From Paraburkholderia oxyphila NBRC 105797 (GTDB taxonomy: Bacteria; Pseudomonadota; Gammaproteobacteria; Burkholderiales; Burkholderiaceae), in the NCBI RefSeq assembly GCF_000685075.1, contig NZ_BAYD01000074.1, positions 1 to 48,367 on the forward strand: 48,367 nucleotides of DNA. The letters run 5' to 3'. Positions 19,427-27,820 of this stretch are shown here, one piece after another. Made by a program: the position numbers and the translations under genes. The notes beneath the pieces are model-generated. The model saw only the letters and a program-made list of their open reading frames with translations, was not told the DNA's origin and did no database searches. Within the stretch, counting starts at the first letter, position 1. Each line of letters opens with the position of its first letter.

Positions 19427-21037
19427 CTACGCGGCCTCGCCGGTCCATTGCTTCGCCTGCACCTGATTGCGGCCCGCTGCCTTGGCTTCGTAAAGCAGGG
19501 CGTCGGCGGCGGCGAGCAGCTTCGCGCCGCTATCGCCCACCGGCGGCTCGCAGCTCGCGCAGCCCACGCTCACCGTGACACGGCCGTAGCGCGAACCGCT
19601 ATGCGCGAGATTGGAGGTCTCGATGCGCCGCCGGATCTTGTCCGCGACCTTGCGCGCGCCCTGCAGCGCGGTGCCCGGCAGCAACACCGCGAACTCCTCG
19701 CCGCCGTAGCGCGCCGCCATGTCCGAGGTGCGCCGCGTGCCTGAGGCGATGCGCTCGGCCACGAGCATCAGCACTTCGTCGCCCGCGGCGTGGCCGTAGG
19801 TGTCGTTGAACAGCTTGAAGTGATCGACGTCGAAGAACAGCACCGAAAGTGGCGTCTGCTCGCGCGACGCCCGGTGCCATTCGGCCACGAGCCGCTGATC
19901 CAGCGCGCGGCGGTTCGCGAGGCCCGTGAGCGGGTCGGTCACCGCGAGACGCTGCAATTCGCCTTCGGCGATGATCTTGTCGCGCAGTGCGAACGCCAGC
20001 ACCCAGGACACCCCCACCCACGCGCCGCCGAAGAGCGTCGTCATGACGAGCGCGAACCAGGCGCGGCGCCGCCAGGCCGCGAGGATATCGCCGACGGCGG
20101 GCGCCGCGCCCACGATGATGGGCGTGTTGGCCACGTGCGCGTAGGTATAGACGCGCTCCACCCCGTCCGCTTCCGCGTGCGCCGTGAAGGTCCCCGCGTC
20201 GCGCCGCGAGATGATCTTGTAGTTGCGCCAGTTCGAGTAATCGGCGCCCACGCCGAGCGGCATGGGCGGCTTGCTCGCAAGCAGCGTGCCGTCCTGCATG
20301 ATGATGAAGACGCCGCCGCGGCGCCCGATGTCGACCCGATCGACGAGCTGCTGAAAATAGTCGAGCCGCACGGCCACCAGCGCGACGCCCGCGAACGCGC
20401 CATCGGGCATGTCGATGCGCCGTGTGAGCGCGATCGAGAGCACGCCGTGACGCAGGCGCGACTGATAGGGCTTCGAGATGAAAAGGCCGGCATCCGGATT
20501 GCGCTGCTGCGCGAGGAAATAATCGCGGTCGGCGAACGAAACGCCGGGCTCGTCGATGCCGCTCTGCGAGGCCTTCAGGCGCCCCTGCGCGTCCAGCACG
20601 TATGCGCCGCCCAGAAACGAGGCCGCCGTCGCACGGTCGAACAGCACGCGCTGGCGCAGCGCCTGGGGCAGCGCCCACGTCTCGGGCTGCTGCGCGGCGC
20701 TCACCGCGGCGCGCAGCGAGAGGTCGTAGAGCTCGACGTTGCGCGCGATGTCGCTGCTCACGAGACGCACGATGTTCTCCGAATTCTCGACCGCGTGGCG
20801 CAGCTCTTCGGCGCGGCCCGCATAGAGCGCCGTATAGGTGAGGGCCGCCATCAACGTGGCGATGAGCGTGCCCGCCAGCCCCGCGAAAAACGGATTGCGG
20901 CCGATCAGGCGGGTGGCGTCCTTGCCGCGCACGAGGATCCAGTGACGCACGCGCAGCCGCAGATGGGGGGCAAACACACGCCGCCGGGAAGGCCCGGTGG
21001 ACGGTTCCCGCACAGGTTTGTGAACGCGCTCAGACAC
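19427..21037 (-). CDS. membrane diguanylate cyclase with periplasmic sensor domain
   Basis: A 536-residue c-di-GMP synthase. A first membrane helix follows the basic N-terminus (about 49-68). A periplasmic dCache-like sensor (about 70-325) contains ADRDYFLAQQRNPDAGLFIS and the RRGGVFIIMQDGTLLAS region. A second helix (about 332-352) precedes the GGDEF domain. The active-site motif GGEEF is at 445-449. The product-inhibition site RTSD is at 436-439, exactly five residues before GGEEF, so activity and feedback inhibition are both expected. I choose the GTG at 21037 because GGAGG lies 9 bp before it; longer versions start in proline-rich, unlikely sequence. Confidence 0.93.
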   Translation of the reverse strand: MSERVHKPVREPSTGPSRRRVFAPHLRLRVRHWILVRGKDATRLIGRNPFFAGLAGTLIATLMAALTYTALYAGRAEELRHAVENSENIVRLVSSDIARNVELYDLSLRAAVSAAQQPETWALPQALRQRVLFDRATAASFLGGAYVLDAQGRLKASQSGIDEPGVSFADRDYFLAQQRNPDAGLFISKPYQSRLRHGVLSIALTRRIDMPDGAFAGVALVAVRLDYFQQLVDRVDIGRRGGVFIIMQDGTLLASKPPMPLGVGADYSNWRNYKIISRRDAGTFTAHAEADGVERVYTYAHVANTPIIVGAAPAVGDILAAWRRRAWFALVMTTLFGGAWVGVSWVLAFALRDKIIAEGELQRLAVTDPLTGLANRRALDQRLVAEWHRASREQTPLSVLFFDVDHFKLFNDTYGHAAGDEVLMLVAERIASGTRRTSDMAARYGGEEFAVLLPGTALQGARKVADKIRRRIETSNLAHSGSRYGRVTVSVGCASCEPPVGDSGAKLLAAADALLYEAKAAGRNQVQAKQWTGEAA

Positions 21038-21232
21038 GTACGCAATCCTCCGACAATTGACCCGCGCGGGGGCCGTCCCGCAGCGGCCCCCGCGGCACGG
21101 CACGGCATGCACAAAAGCGTCATCAAAACGTCATAGGCGCTTTGCATGATCGGAAGCGTTGCTTTGACCGCCACTTCCGGCTCCGCCCCACCGCGCGATT
21201 TCCGTGCGCCTAGTTTGAGGAACCCGCTCGCC

Positions 21233-22834
21233 ATGCCGGATCTTTCCCTGTCACCCCAGCCGGGCACCGCGTCCACACGCGGACGCAATGCGAGCATGCT
21301 CGTCTTCCTGCTCATCATTGCCGCCGGCGCCGTCTACGTGGGCATGCATCTCGCCGACGATCTGTCGCCCGTGCGCCAGAGCTCCGCACTGCCGTGGCTC
21401 CTGCTCGGCATCGCGCTCATCATCGCGCTGTGCTTCGAGTTCGTGAACGGTTTCCACGATACCGCGAATGCGGTGGCAACGGTCATCTACACGCACTCGC
21501 TCACGCCCAACCTCGCCGTGATGTGGTCCGGCGCCTGGAACTTCCTCGGCGTGCTCACCTCCACCGGCGCGGTGGCGTTCGGCATCCTGCAACTGCTGCC
21601 CGTCGAGCTGATCCTGCAGGTGGGCAGCAGCGCGGGCTTCGCGATGGTCTTCGCACTCTTGATCGCGGCGATCATCTGGAATCTCGGCACCTGGTACTTC
21701 GGCCTGCCTTCGTCGAGCTCGCATACGCTGATCGGCTCGATCATCGGCGTGGGCCTGATGAACCAGTTGATGCATGGCCCGAACGGCACGAGCGGCGTGG
21801 ACTGGAGCCAGGCCGTCGGCGTGGGCAAGTCGCTCCTGTTTTCGCCGATCGTCGGCTTTCTCCTGTCCGCCCTGCTTCTCGTCGTGCTCAAGGCGCTCGT
21901 GCGCGTGCCCGCGCTCTACACCGAGCCCAAGGGCAACGAGCCGCCGCCGTTCTGGATCCGCGCGCTCCTGATCCTGACCTGCACGGGCGTCTCGTTCGCG
22001 CACGGCTCCAACGACGGCCAGAAAGGCATGGGCCTCATCATGCTGATCCTGATCGGCACCGTGCCCACCGCCTATGCGCTCAACAGGGCCGTGACGGCGA
22101 GCGAGTCGCAAACCTTCGTCGCGGTCTCGCAGCAGGCCGCGCGCACGCTCGACCAGTACAGCAACGGCGTGGCCGCGCCCGCGGGCGGCCCGAATGCCGT
22201 GCGCGCGGAAGTCGAGCGCTACGTCGACACGCGCACGCTGACGCCTCAAACGGTGCCTGCGCTGGCCGCGCTTTCGATGCAGGTGGGCCAGCAGGTGGAG
22301 GGCTATGGCTCGATGGCGGCGGTGCCGCAATCGGTGGTGGATAACGTGCGCAACAACATGTACCTCGTCTCCGAGGCCATCCGCCTGATGGAGAAGGCGA
22401 AGCAGCCCGCGTTCTCCGAAGCCGATGACCGCGCGATTCACAACTTCCGCGGCCAGATCGACCACGCGACGAAGTTCATCCCGACCTGGGTGAAAGTGGC
22501 CGTGGCGATCGCGCTGGGCCTCGGCACGATGGTGGGCTGGAAGCGCATCGTGGTGACGGTGGGCGAGCGCATCGGCAAGCAGCACCTGACCTACGGCCAG
22601 GGCGCGTGCGCGGAAGTCGTGGCGATGGCGACCATCGGCGCGGCTGACGTCTACGGCCTGCCGGTCTCGACCACGCACGTGCTGTCCTCGGGCGTGGCGG
22701 GCACGATGGCCGCGAACGGCTCGGGCCTCCAATGGAGCACGGTGCGCAGCCTCGTGCTCGCCTGGGTGCTCACCTTGCCCGTCTCGATCGCGCTGGCAGG
22801 CGCCCTGTACTGGGTGTTCCGGCACGTGTTCTGA
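21233..22834 (+). CDS. pit: low-affinity inorganic phosphate transporter
   Basis: A 533-residue Pit-family (PiT) proton/phosphate symporter of the inner membrane. The two inverted family repeats are visible: FVNGFHDTANAVATVIYT in the first half, and FAHGSNDGQKGMGLI with STTHVLSSGVAGTMAA in the second. A large hydrophilic loop of about 120 residues separates the last helices. The ATG at 21233 is preferred over an earlier in-frame ATG at 21146, because TTTGAGGAA precedes it and the added residues are not hydrophobic. It converges on the PPK2 gene, so phosphate import and polyphosphate use are neighbours. Confidence 0.94.
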   Translation: MPDLSLSPQPGTASTRGRNASMLVFLLIIAAGAVYVGMHLADDLSPVRQSSALPWLLLGIALIIALCFEFVNGFHDTANAVATVIYTHSLTPNLAVMWSGAWNFLGVLTSTGAVAFGILQLLPVELILQVGSSAGFAMVFALLIAAIIWNLGTWYFGLPSSSSHTLIGSIIGVGLMNQLMHGPNGTSGVDWSQAVGVGKSLLFSPIVGFLLSALLLVVLKALVRVPALYTEPKGNEPPPFWIRALLILTCTGVSFAHGSNDGQKGMGLIMLILIGTVPTAYALNRAVTASESQTFVAVSQQAARTLDQYSNGVAAPAGGPNAVRAEVERYVDTRTLTPQTVPALAALSMQVGQQVEGYGSMAAVPQSVVDNVRNNMYLVSEAIRLMEKAKQPAFSEADDRAIHNFRGQIDHATKFIPTWVKVAVAIALGLGTMVGWKRIVVTVGERIGKQHLTYGQGACAEVVAMATIGAADVYGLPVSTTHVLSSGVAGTMAANGSGLQWSTVRSLVLAWVLTLPVSIALAGALYWVFRHVF

Positions 22835-22869
22835 AGCGCCGCGCCGGAACCGGTGCAGACGAGCAAAAA

Positions 22870-22904
22870 AAAAGCCGCGTCCCCCGTCATGGGGCGCGGC
22901 TTTT
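22870..22904. terminator. bidirectional terminator between pit and ppk2
   Basis: AAAAGCCGCG and CGCGGCTTTT form the outer stem, with CCCC/GGGG inside and one bulged T. An A-run on the left and T residues on the right let it act on both convergent transcripts. Confidence 0.9.
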
Positions 22905-22943
22905 GCGTCTGCACGCGCGCATTGCTGCGCGGTGCGGCCAGCG

Positions 22944-23960
22944 TCAATAGACTTCGGGCACGATCATGTTCGCGGGCACCGGCTGGCGGATGTAATCGGG
23001 ATGATGCACGCGCGCGGGCAGCGTCACGCTCGCATGCTCGATCTCGTGATACGGCACCTGGCTCAGCAGATGGTTGATGCAGTTCAGGCGCGCGCGCTTC
23101 TTGTCGACGCCCTGCACGACCCACCACGGCGCCTCGGGAATATGCGAGCGCTGCAGCATGACTTCCTTCACATGCGTGTAGTGCTCCCAGCGGCGGCGGC
23201 TTTCGAGGTCCATCGGCGAGAGCTTCCATTGCTTGAGCGGATCTTCTATACGGCTCTGGAAGCGCATTTCCTGCTCGTCGTCCGTAATCGAGAACCAGTA
23301 CTTGACGATCTGGATGCCGCTCCTCACGAGCATCTTTTCGAACTCGGGCACCGAGCGGAAGAATTCCTCGTACTCCTCGTCGGTGCAGAAGTTCATCACG
23401 CGCTCGACGCCCGCGCGGTTGTACCAGCTCCGGTCGAACAGCACCATTTCGCCGCCCGCGGGCAGATGCTGCACATAGCGCTGGAAATACCACTGCGTGC
23501 GCTCGCGGTTGTTCGGCGCGGGCAGCGCCGCCACGCGGCACATGCGCGGGTTCAGGCGCTGCGTGATGCGCTTGATGACGCCGCCCTTGCCCGCCGCGTC
23601 GCGGCCTTCGAAGATCACGACCAGCCGGTGGCCCGTGCTCACGATCCAGTCCTGCATCTTGACGAGCTCGCCCTGCAGCCGGATCAGCTCGCGGAAATAG
23701 ACGCGGCGCAGCGCGCGCGCCTCGTCGCTGATCTCAAAACCGGCTTCCTGGAGGCGGTCGTCGACTTCCATTTCGAGCTCTTCGTCGTAAGCGTCGATGA
23801 GCTCTTCGTCGAGACGCCGGCGGCGATACCGCTCGGCGTGCTCGCCGGCTTCCGGACCCGATTCCATGCCGCCTCCAATGCCCGCTTCAATGCCCGCTTC
23901 AATGCCCGCTTCAGTGCTCGCTTCGCGCCCGGCTTGCCCGGCACGATCCAGTTCGTTCAT
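22944..23960 (-). CDS. ppk2: polyphosphate kinase 2
   Basis: A 338-residue class-I-like PPK2 that uses polyphosphate to phosphorylate nucleoside diphosphates (or the reverse). The Walker A motif FEGRDAAGKGG is at 117-127. The Walker B region FDRSWYNRAGVERV is at 175-188. The lid-helix region follows, with the conserved SPMD segment and a WWVV strand near the C-terminus. The ATG at 23960 follows AGGAG. The first 45 residues are low-complexity and include EAGI repeats (about 17-28) from a 12-bp tandem repeat. The fold proper begins near 45. It converges with the phosphate transporter across a shared terminator. Confidence 0.95.
   Translation of the reverse strand: MNELDRAGQAGREASTEAGIEAGIEAGIGGGMESGPEAGEHAERYRRRRLDEELIDAYDEELEMEVDDRLQEAGFEISDEARALRRVYFRELIRLQGELVKMQDWIVSTGHRLVVIFEGRDAAGKGGVIKRITQRLNPRMCRVAALPAPNNRERTQWYFQRYVQHLPAGGEMVLFDRSWYNRAGVERVMNFCTDEEYEEFFRSVPEFEKMLVRSGIQIVKYWFSITDDEQEMRFQSRIEDPLKQWKLSPMDLESRRRWEHYTHVKEVMLQRSHIPEAPWWVVQGVDKKRARLNCINHLLSQVPYHEIEHASVTLPARVHHPDYIRQPVPANMIVPEVY
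23877..23924 (-). repeat. 12-bp coding tandem repeat in ppk2 N-terminus
   Basis: Three exact plus-strand copies of AATGCCCGCTTC and one variant (AGTGCTCGCTTC) follow each other. On the minus strand they encode the EAGI-type repeat before the PPK2 fold. Confidence 0.9.
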
Positions 23961-24145
23961 GGCGACTTCTCCTCTTGCGATGAATGGCAACCCGCGCCGG
24001 GCGCGCTTCGGGAGCATCGAGCGCGGACGGACACGGCCACGCGTCACTATCGGTGCTACGGGTGTCATTCATATTTCAAATGCATCGGCGACCACCGCGG
24101 CAGCCGGCCTGCCGGGCGGCGCGCCCCCTTGGGCTCGTCCGCGGC

Positions 24146-24532
24146 TCAGGCCAGCGGCTTCGCGAAGCTCAGCTCGTGGCCGTCCGGATCGACGAGATGA
24201 AAATAGCGCTCGCCCCACGGCGCGTCCTGCGGCGCGAAGGCGGGCGTGAGGCCCGCGGCCAGCGCCTGTGCGTAAAAGGCGTCCACGTCCGAGACGTAGA
24301 AGATCGCGCGCCCCCACCCGTCCACCTTGCCATGTGGCCCTTCGAGCAGATTCAGATAGCATGCGGCGGCCCCGGCGCCGTCGCCCAGCACGAACGACGC
24401 GAACCCGGCAATCGCGGTGCTGGATTTGTGCATGAAGCCGAGCACTTCGTAAAAGCGCACCGAACGCGCAATGTCGCTCACGGTGAGCGTGATGGCGCTC
24501 AGGGATTCGATACGTGCGACGGGCGGGTTCAT
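24146..24532 (-). CDS. VOC-family (glyoxalase-like) protein
   Basis: A 128-residue vicinal-oxygen-chelate protein. The first half begins SAITLTVSDIARSVRFYEVLGF (about 12-33), with the typical D-x-x-R-S-x-x-F-Y pattern. The second half has AIFYVSDVDAFYAQALAAGL and ends DPDGHELSFAKPL, with the conserved acidic residue near the end. The ATG at 24532 follows AAGGAGG at ideal spacing, whereas the longer frame to 24601 lacks support. Dioxygenase, lyase or resistance functions are all possible; no substrate is suggested by the neighbours. Confidence 0.87.
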   Translation of the reverse strand: MNPPVARIESLSAITLTVSDIARSVRFYEVLGFMHKSSTAIAGFASFVLGDGAGAAACYLNLLEGPHGKVDGWGRAIFYVSDVDAFYAQALAAGLTPAFAPQDAPWGERYFHLVDPDGHELSFAKPLA

Positions 24533-24881
24533 GGCCTGGCCTCCTTCTAATCGTGTTCTTGCGGGCGCCGCCCGGCCTCCTTGATCCTTCCCGGCCGGCA
24601 ACGCCCGTCCTCTCCCGGCGACTTTATCAGCCTTTGGGCGCTACGGGCTGCAACCGGCTCGTTTCCGCCGACGGCGGGTGCCGCTCCATATCGGTCATGC
24701 CACCGCACGCGAGGGCGCGCCGCTCGCCGTCGAGCAGCTCGCTTCGTTCGTGTGGCGCCGCACCGGCGGGGAGGCCGCATGAGCGCCGCTTCGATCGACA
24801 CCCTCGGCGCCCACGCGCGCAGGCCCGGACGGCTGCGCCAGGCATCGCAGCACGCCCGCTCCGGCTAGTTCAGGCGCAGTG
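24533..24881. other. intergenic region, no gene seen
   Basis: About 350 bases lie between the VOC gene and the 3' end of the lipoprotein gene, both on the minus strand. Frames on either strand are Arg/Pro/Ala-rich shadows without initiation signals. I see no hairpin with a T-tract. Confidence 0.5.
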
Positions 24882-25778
24882 TTATTTGCACGACAACACC
24901 GCGACGCCGCCGATGACCCGCGAATTCGGCAAGGTAACCGTGTAACCGAGCGCAATGAGCGGCTGCGTCGCGTCATGCCCGACGACGACAGACTGGATCG
25001 ACTGTTGCCCGCTAGTCGAGACGCCGTTCAACGGTGCCTGCGTATTGGTCAGCGTATAGTTGGCGTTCTCCAGATTGATCTGCATGTTCAGATTGTCGAG
25101 CGTGCGGGCACCGAGATCGAGGGTGGCCGAAGCGGTGTCAAGCGTACCGCTCGCGCCGCTGAGGTCATTGGTGACCGTGTCCGAGATCACCTGGGTACAG
25201 GCCAGCGTTCCACTTGTTGCGGACAGCACCAGAGGTGTACCGACAGCGTAGTGAAGGCCCTGCCAGTTGCTGTAGGTATTGCCATCCGTATCCATCGCCG
25301 CGTTCCAGCGCCCGATCGCCACGTCGCTACCGAGACCCTGTATCTCCGAGACCATGCCGTGGTCCAGTCCAAGGCAGTCCGTTGCCGCGTCCGATGACGC
25401 CAGCGTCGTAAAGGCGCCACTCGCCTGTTGCACCTGACTCGAAGCGGGCGCGGCAAACGCCGTGAAATTCCGGTTCTTCTGAGCGTCCGCCGGCAAGCTA
25501 GGCACCACCACGACCGCCAGCGTGCCATTGCTGGCCGCTACCTGAGAGGCCGACCCGGAATAGGTAAAGTTACCGTCCGGTCTGCACGCGACCTGAGCGG
25601 ATGCCTGTGAGGTGGGTGTCGAAGAGGACTCGGGTGCAGGCGGCGTGGTCGAAGACGGCGTTGCCGCAGGTGACGCCGTCGCGCTGGGCGTACTCCCGTC
25701 ACCGCCGCCACATGCGCAAAGCGCGGCGGCGATCAGCACAACGGCAAGAAAATTTCTACTGCTAATGGACTTCTGCAT
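24882..25778 (-). CDS. lipoprotein of unknown function, Ser/Thr/Pro-rich
   Basis: A 298-residue predicted lipoprotein. The basic N-terminus and hydrophobic stretch end in LCAC, with C23 as the likely lipidated residue, followed by GGGDGS. A Ser/Thr/Pro/Ala-rich linker spans about 25-62. The remainder is rich in beta-type sequence with three further Cys (in VACRPDG, DCLGLDHG and VLSCK). The ATG at 25778 follows GGGAG. I know similar proteins only as hypothetical in Burkholderia relatives. The G+C content looks lower than in neighbouring genes, and the gene is flanked by AT-rich spacers, which hints at acquisition. Confidence 0.75.
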   Translation of the reverse strand: MQKSISSRNFLAVVLIAAALCACGGGDGSTPSATASPAATPSSTTPPAPESSSTPTSQASAQVACRPDGNFTYSGSASQVAASNGTLAVVVVPSLPADAQKNRNFTAFAAPASSQVQQASGAFTTLASSDAATDCLGLDHGMVSEIQGLGSDVAIGRWNAAMDTDGNTYSNWQGLHYAVGTPLVLSATSGTLACTQVISDTVTNDLSGASGTLDTASATLDLGARTLDNLNMQINLENANYTLTNTQAPLNGVSTSGQQSIQSVVVGHDATQPLIALGYTVTLPNSRVIGGVAVLSCK

Positions 25779-26548
25779 TGCATAACTCCCTGTATCCGGT
25801 TCACCGGATTGAATGTTCAAAGCTGCCCCGTCACCTGAAAGCCGAGTATTACGCCCGGCGCGGAAAAGCCGGACGGAGCATGGATCGGCGTACCCGCGAA
25901 TACTGAATTCGCGCACAGGTTACACAGATACCCGGATGAGTCAGAGCCAACTTTTTGCAGGTTTGTCTTGCGTCAGTTCGCACAGCGCGCGGCGGCTCTT
26001 CCATGCCACGCCGTAGCCGCTGATTCCTCCGGTCGTGGCCTGGCGCTTCAATTCGCTATTGCATTCATGCACGCGTCCCTGTCGGGCCTGGTTCAATGAG
26101 ATGAGATATGTTGCATTCACAACCATGAGCAAAAAAATCCATGGTTTTGCAATAGATGATCAATAAAAAACACTGCCTGATATTTCACGAATCTATATTG
26201 AATATCGACAAATCGAAGGCCTTCGATTTATCGAGAGAAGATGACGTAGTAGCGAAGAGCGCGTGCCAATCGCGCACGGTCAGCACAAAAAACTCGCGCA
26301 AAGAAAATGACAAATCCTGGCAATTCTCATGAGCCAAAGCGATCGCCGTGAGCGAGGCATCGCCGCGTGAACGTGAACCGGTCGGTTCGGCGATACGATC
26401 GGACACGCTGCTCGTCGCCGCCCATACCGCGAGCGGCACGACACGCACGTTTTCCCCGCGTTTTAAGGGACTTTTAAGCCGCGCTGCCTACTCTGGATTC
26501 GTCCGGCGCACACCACGCGCCGGAGTATCTGAACCATTGGAGGTAAAA
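25779..26548. other. AT-rich intergenic region, about 770 bp
   Basis: The stretch around 26090-26340 is strongly AT-rich. It contains a 20-bp perfect palindrome at 26210-26229. Near 26462-26477 the heptamer TTTTAAG occurs twice, ten bases apart. Minus-strand frames at 25941-26132 and 26185-26448 have no clear ribosome-binding site or recognised motif, so I do not call them genes. Confidence 0.5.
26210..26229. repeat. 20-bp perfect palindrome in AT-rich spacer
   Basis: AAATCGAAGGCCTTCGATTT equals its reverse complement. With one mismatched pair allowed, the symmetry extends to about 26206-26233. It has no T-run after it, so it is more like an operator or cruciform than a terminator. Confidence 0.85.
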
Positions 26549-27034
26549 ATGAAAGCACGCTCAACTCCGTGGATGGGCGCGGCCCTCTCGCTTGCCGCCG
26601 CGCTCGCGCTTGCGCTCGGCGCACCCGCCGCTTTCGCCGCGACCAACAGCGGCCCGGGCACCATGGCAGCGCAGGCCGCCGCAGGCGTCCTGCCGCCGGC
26701 GCAGCACGCGGGCGGCATCTCCTACCTGTCCGGCGGCATCGGCAGCGACCAGTCGGCGGCGTTCAAGGCCGCGATGACGCGCTACCCGCTCTCGCTCGAA
26801 TTCGCGCGCCAGTCGGCGAACGGCAACGAGTACCTCGCCGACGTGCCCGTGAAGATCGCCGACGCGCACGGCCAGTCGCTCCTCTCCACTCGCACCAACG
26901 GCCCGTTCATGCTCCTCACGCTGCCCAACGGCCACTACGTCGTGACGGCGAGCCACGACGGCAAGACGGTCCATCGCGCCGTGGATATCGGCAAGACCTC
27001 GCACGCGCACGAAGCCTTCGTCTGGCCGATGTAA
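26549..27034 (+). CDS. exported protein with carboxypeptidase-regulatory-like fold
   Basis: A 161-residue protein with a clear signal peptide (KARSTPWMG followed by an Ala/Leu-rich core, cleavage near AFA-A at about 32). The mature part contains VPVKIADAHGQSLLSTRTNGPFMLLTLPNGHYVVTASHDGKTVHRAVDI. That is the pattern of a transthyretin-like or carboxypeptidase-regulatory beta-sandwich, in which a ligand-free domain displays turns. The ATG at 26549 follows TTGGAGGT. No catalytic residues are seen. A periplasmic binding or structural role is likely, but the function is unknown. Confidence 0.75.
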   Translation: MKARSTPWMGAALSLAAALALALGAPAAFAATNSGPGTMAAQAAAGVLPPAQHAGGISYLSGGIGSDQSAAFKAAMTRYPLSLEFARQSANGNEYLADVPVKIADAHGQSLLSTRTNGPFMLLTLPNGHYVVTASHDGKTVHRAVDIGKTSHAHEAFVWPM

Positions 27035-27820
27035 CGCGTCGCTGCTCCATCGTCGTTGCAGCGAAATGTCCGCTTTGGCGGACGTCTCCCATCGCGTGCC
27101 TTGCACGCCTTCGCTGTAGACCTTCTCTGCACGCATTGGCCACGCATTAGCCGGCCGCACGCGCTAGCCCCACCGCTTGCGCGATGCGTGCCGCACGCGT
27201 GACACGGGCTATTTGGCTTGCGCGCCGCACACCTGGCCGTCACGCCTTTTTCCCTTATGCCAGGATCGTAGCCGGATCGGGCCCGTGTACTCCAAGCGCG
27301 GCCCGACCGCGATGCGCTCCGCATACCGCGGTTCGCCATCGTCCGCCACAAGCGCTACGAGATGACGACCACGCCACGATCGAATCGCCTGCCCGCGAGG
27401 CGCACGCAACGCATTGACACCCCACCAGGCGACCCGCGCGCGACACCTCGCCGCACTACCCCGCCAGAGCTCCTTGCGGCGCGCCACGACGTACATCAAA
27501 CGCTCCATATCTTCGCTACGCCGGGCGGCACTGCGTCGCACCCCACGGCACTTGTCGCGCCACGCGGCATCACACATATCGTAGGGCCGCACACCTGACC
27601 TCGCAGGTCCCCCGGTGCCACGCGGCGATGTTGGCCGGCGTGGATCGCGCTCGCAAACGAAGTCCGCACATGGCCCGAGGGACCGGCCACAAGTCCCGCG
27701 CATTGCGCGCGGCCGCGATCGAGAGCGTTATGTGCGCGCCCCCCCAACCCGCTCGAGCAGGAGGCTTCGCCGCCGTTCGAGCACGAACACCCGCAGCACG
27801 CGCGAGAGGAGAAAACATCG
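27035..27820. other. intergenic region of about 790 bp before the efflux operon
   Basis: No gene is supported. Frames on both strands (for example 27209-27703 minus) are Arg-rich and lack initiation sites and known motifs. The codon pattern does not match the neighbours. The promoter of the following operon should lie here, but no clear -35/-10 pair stands out. A degraded gene is possible. Confidence 0.45.

Noticed and set aside
26185..26448. An 87-codon minus-strand frame in the AT-rich spacer
   Set aside because: There is no ribosome-binding site and no homology I can recall; it spans the palindrome at 26210-26229.
27209..27703. A 164-codon minus-strand frame in the spacer before the efflux operon
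   Set aside because: It is Arg/Trp-rich without motifs and lacks a ribosome-binding site; overlapping frames on plus are equally long.
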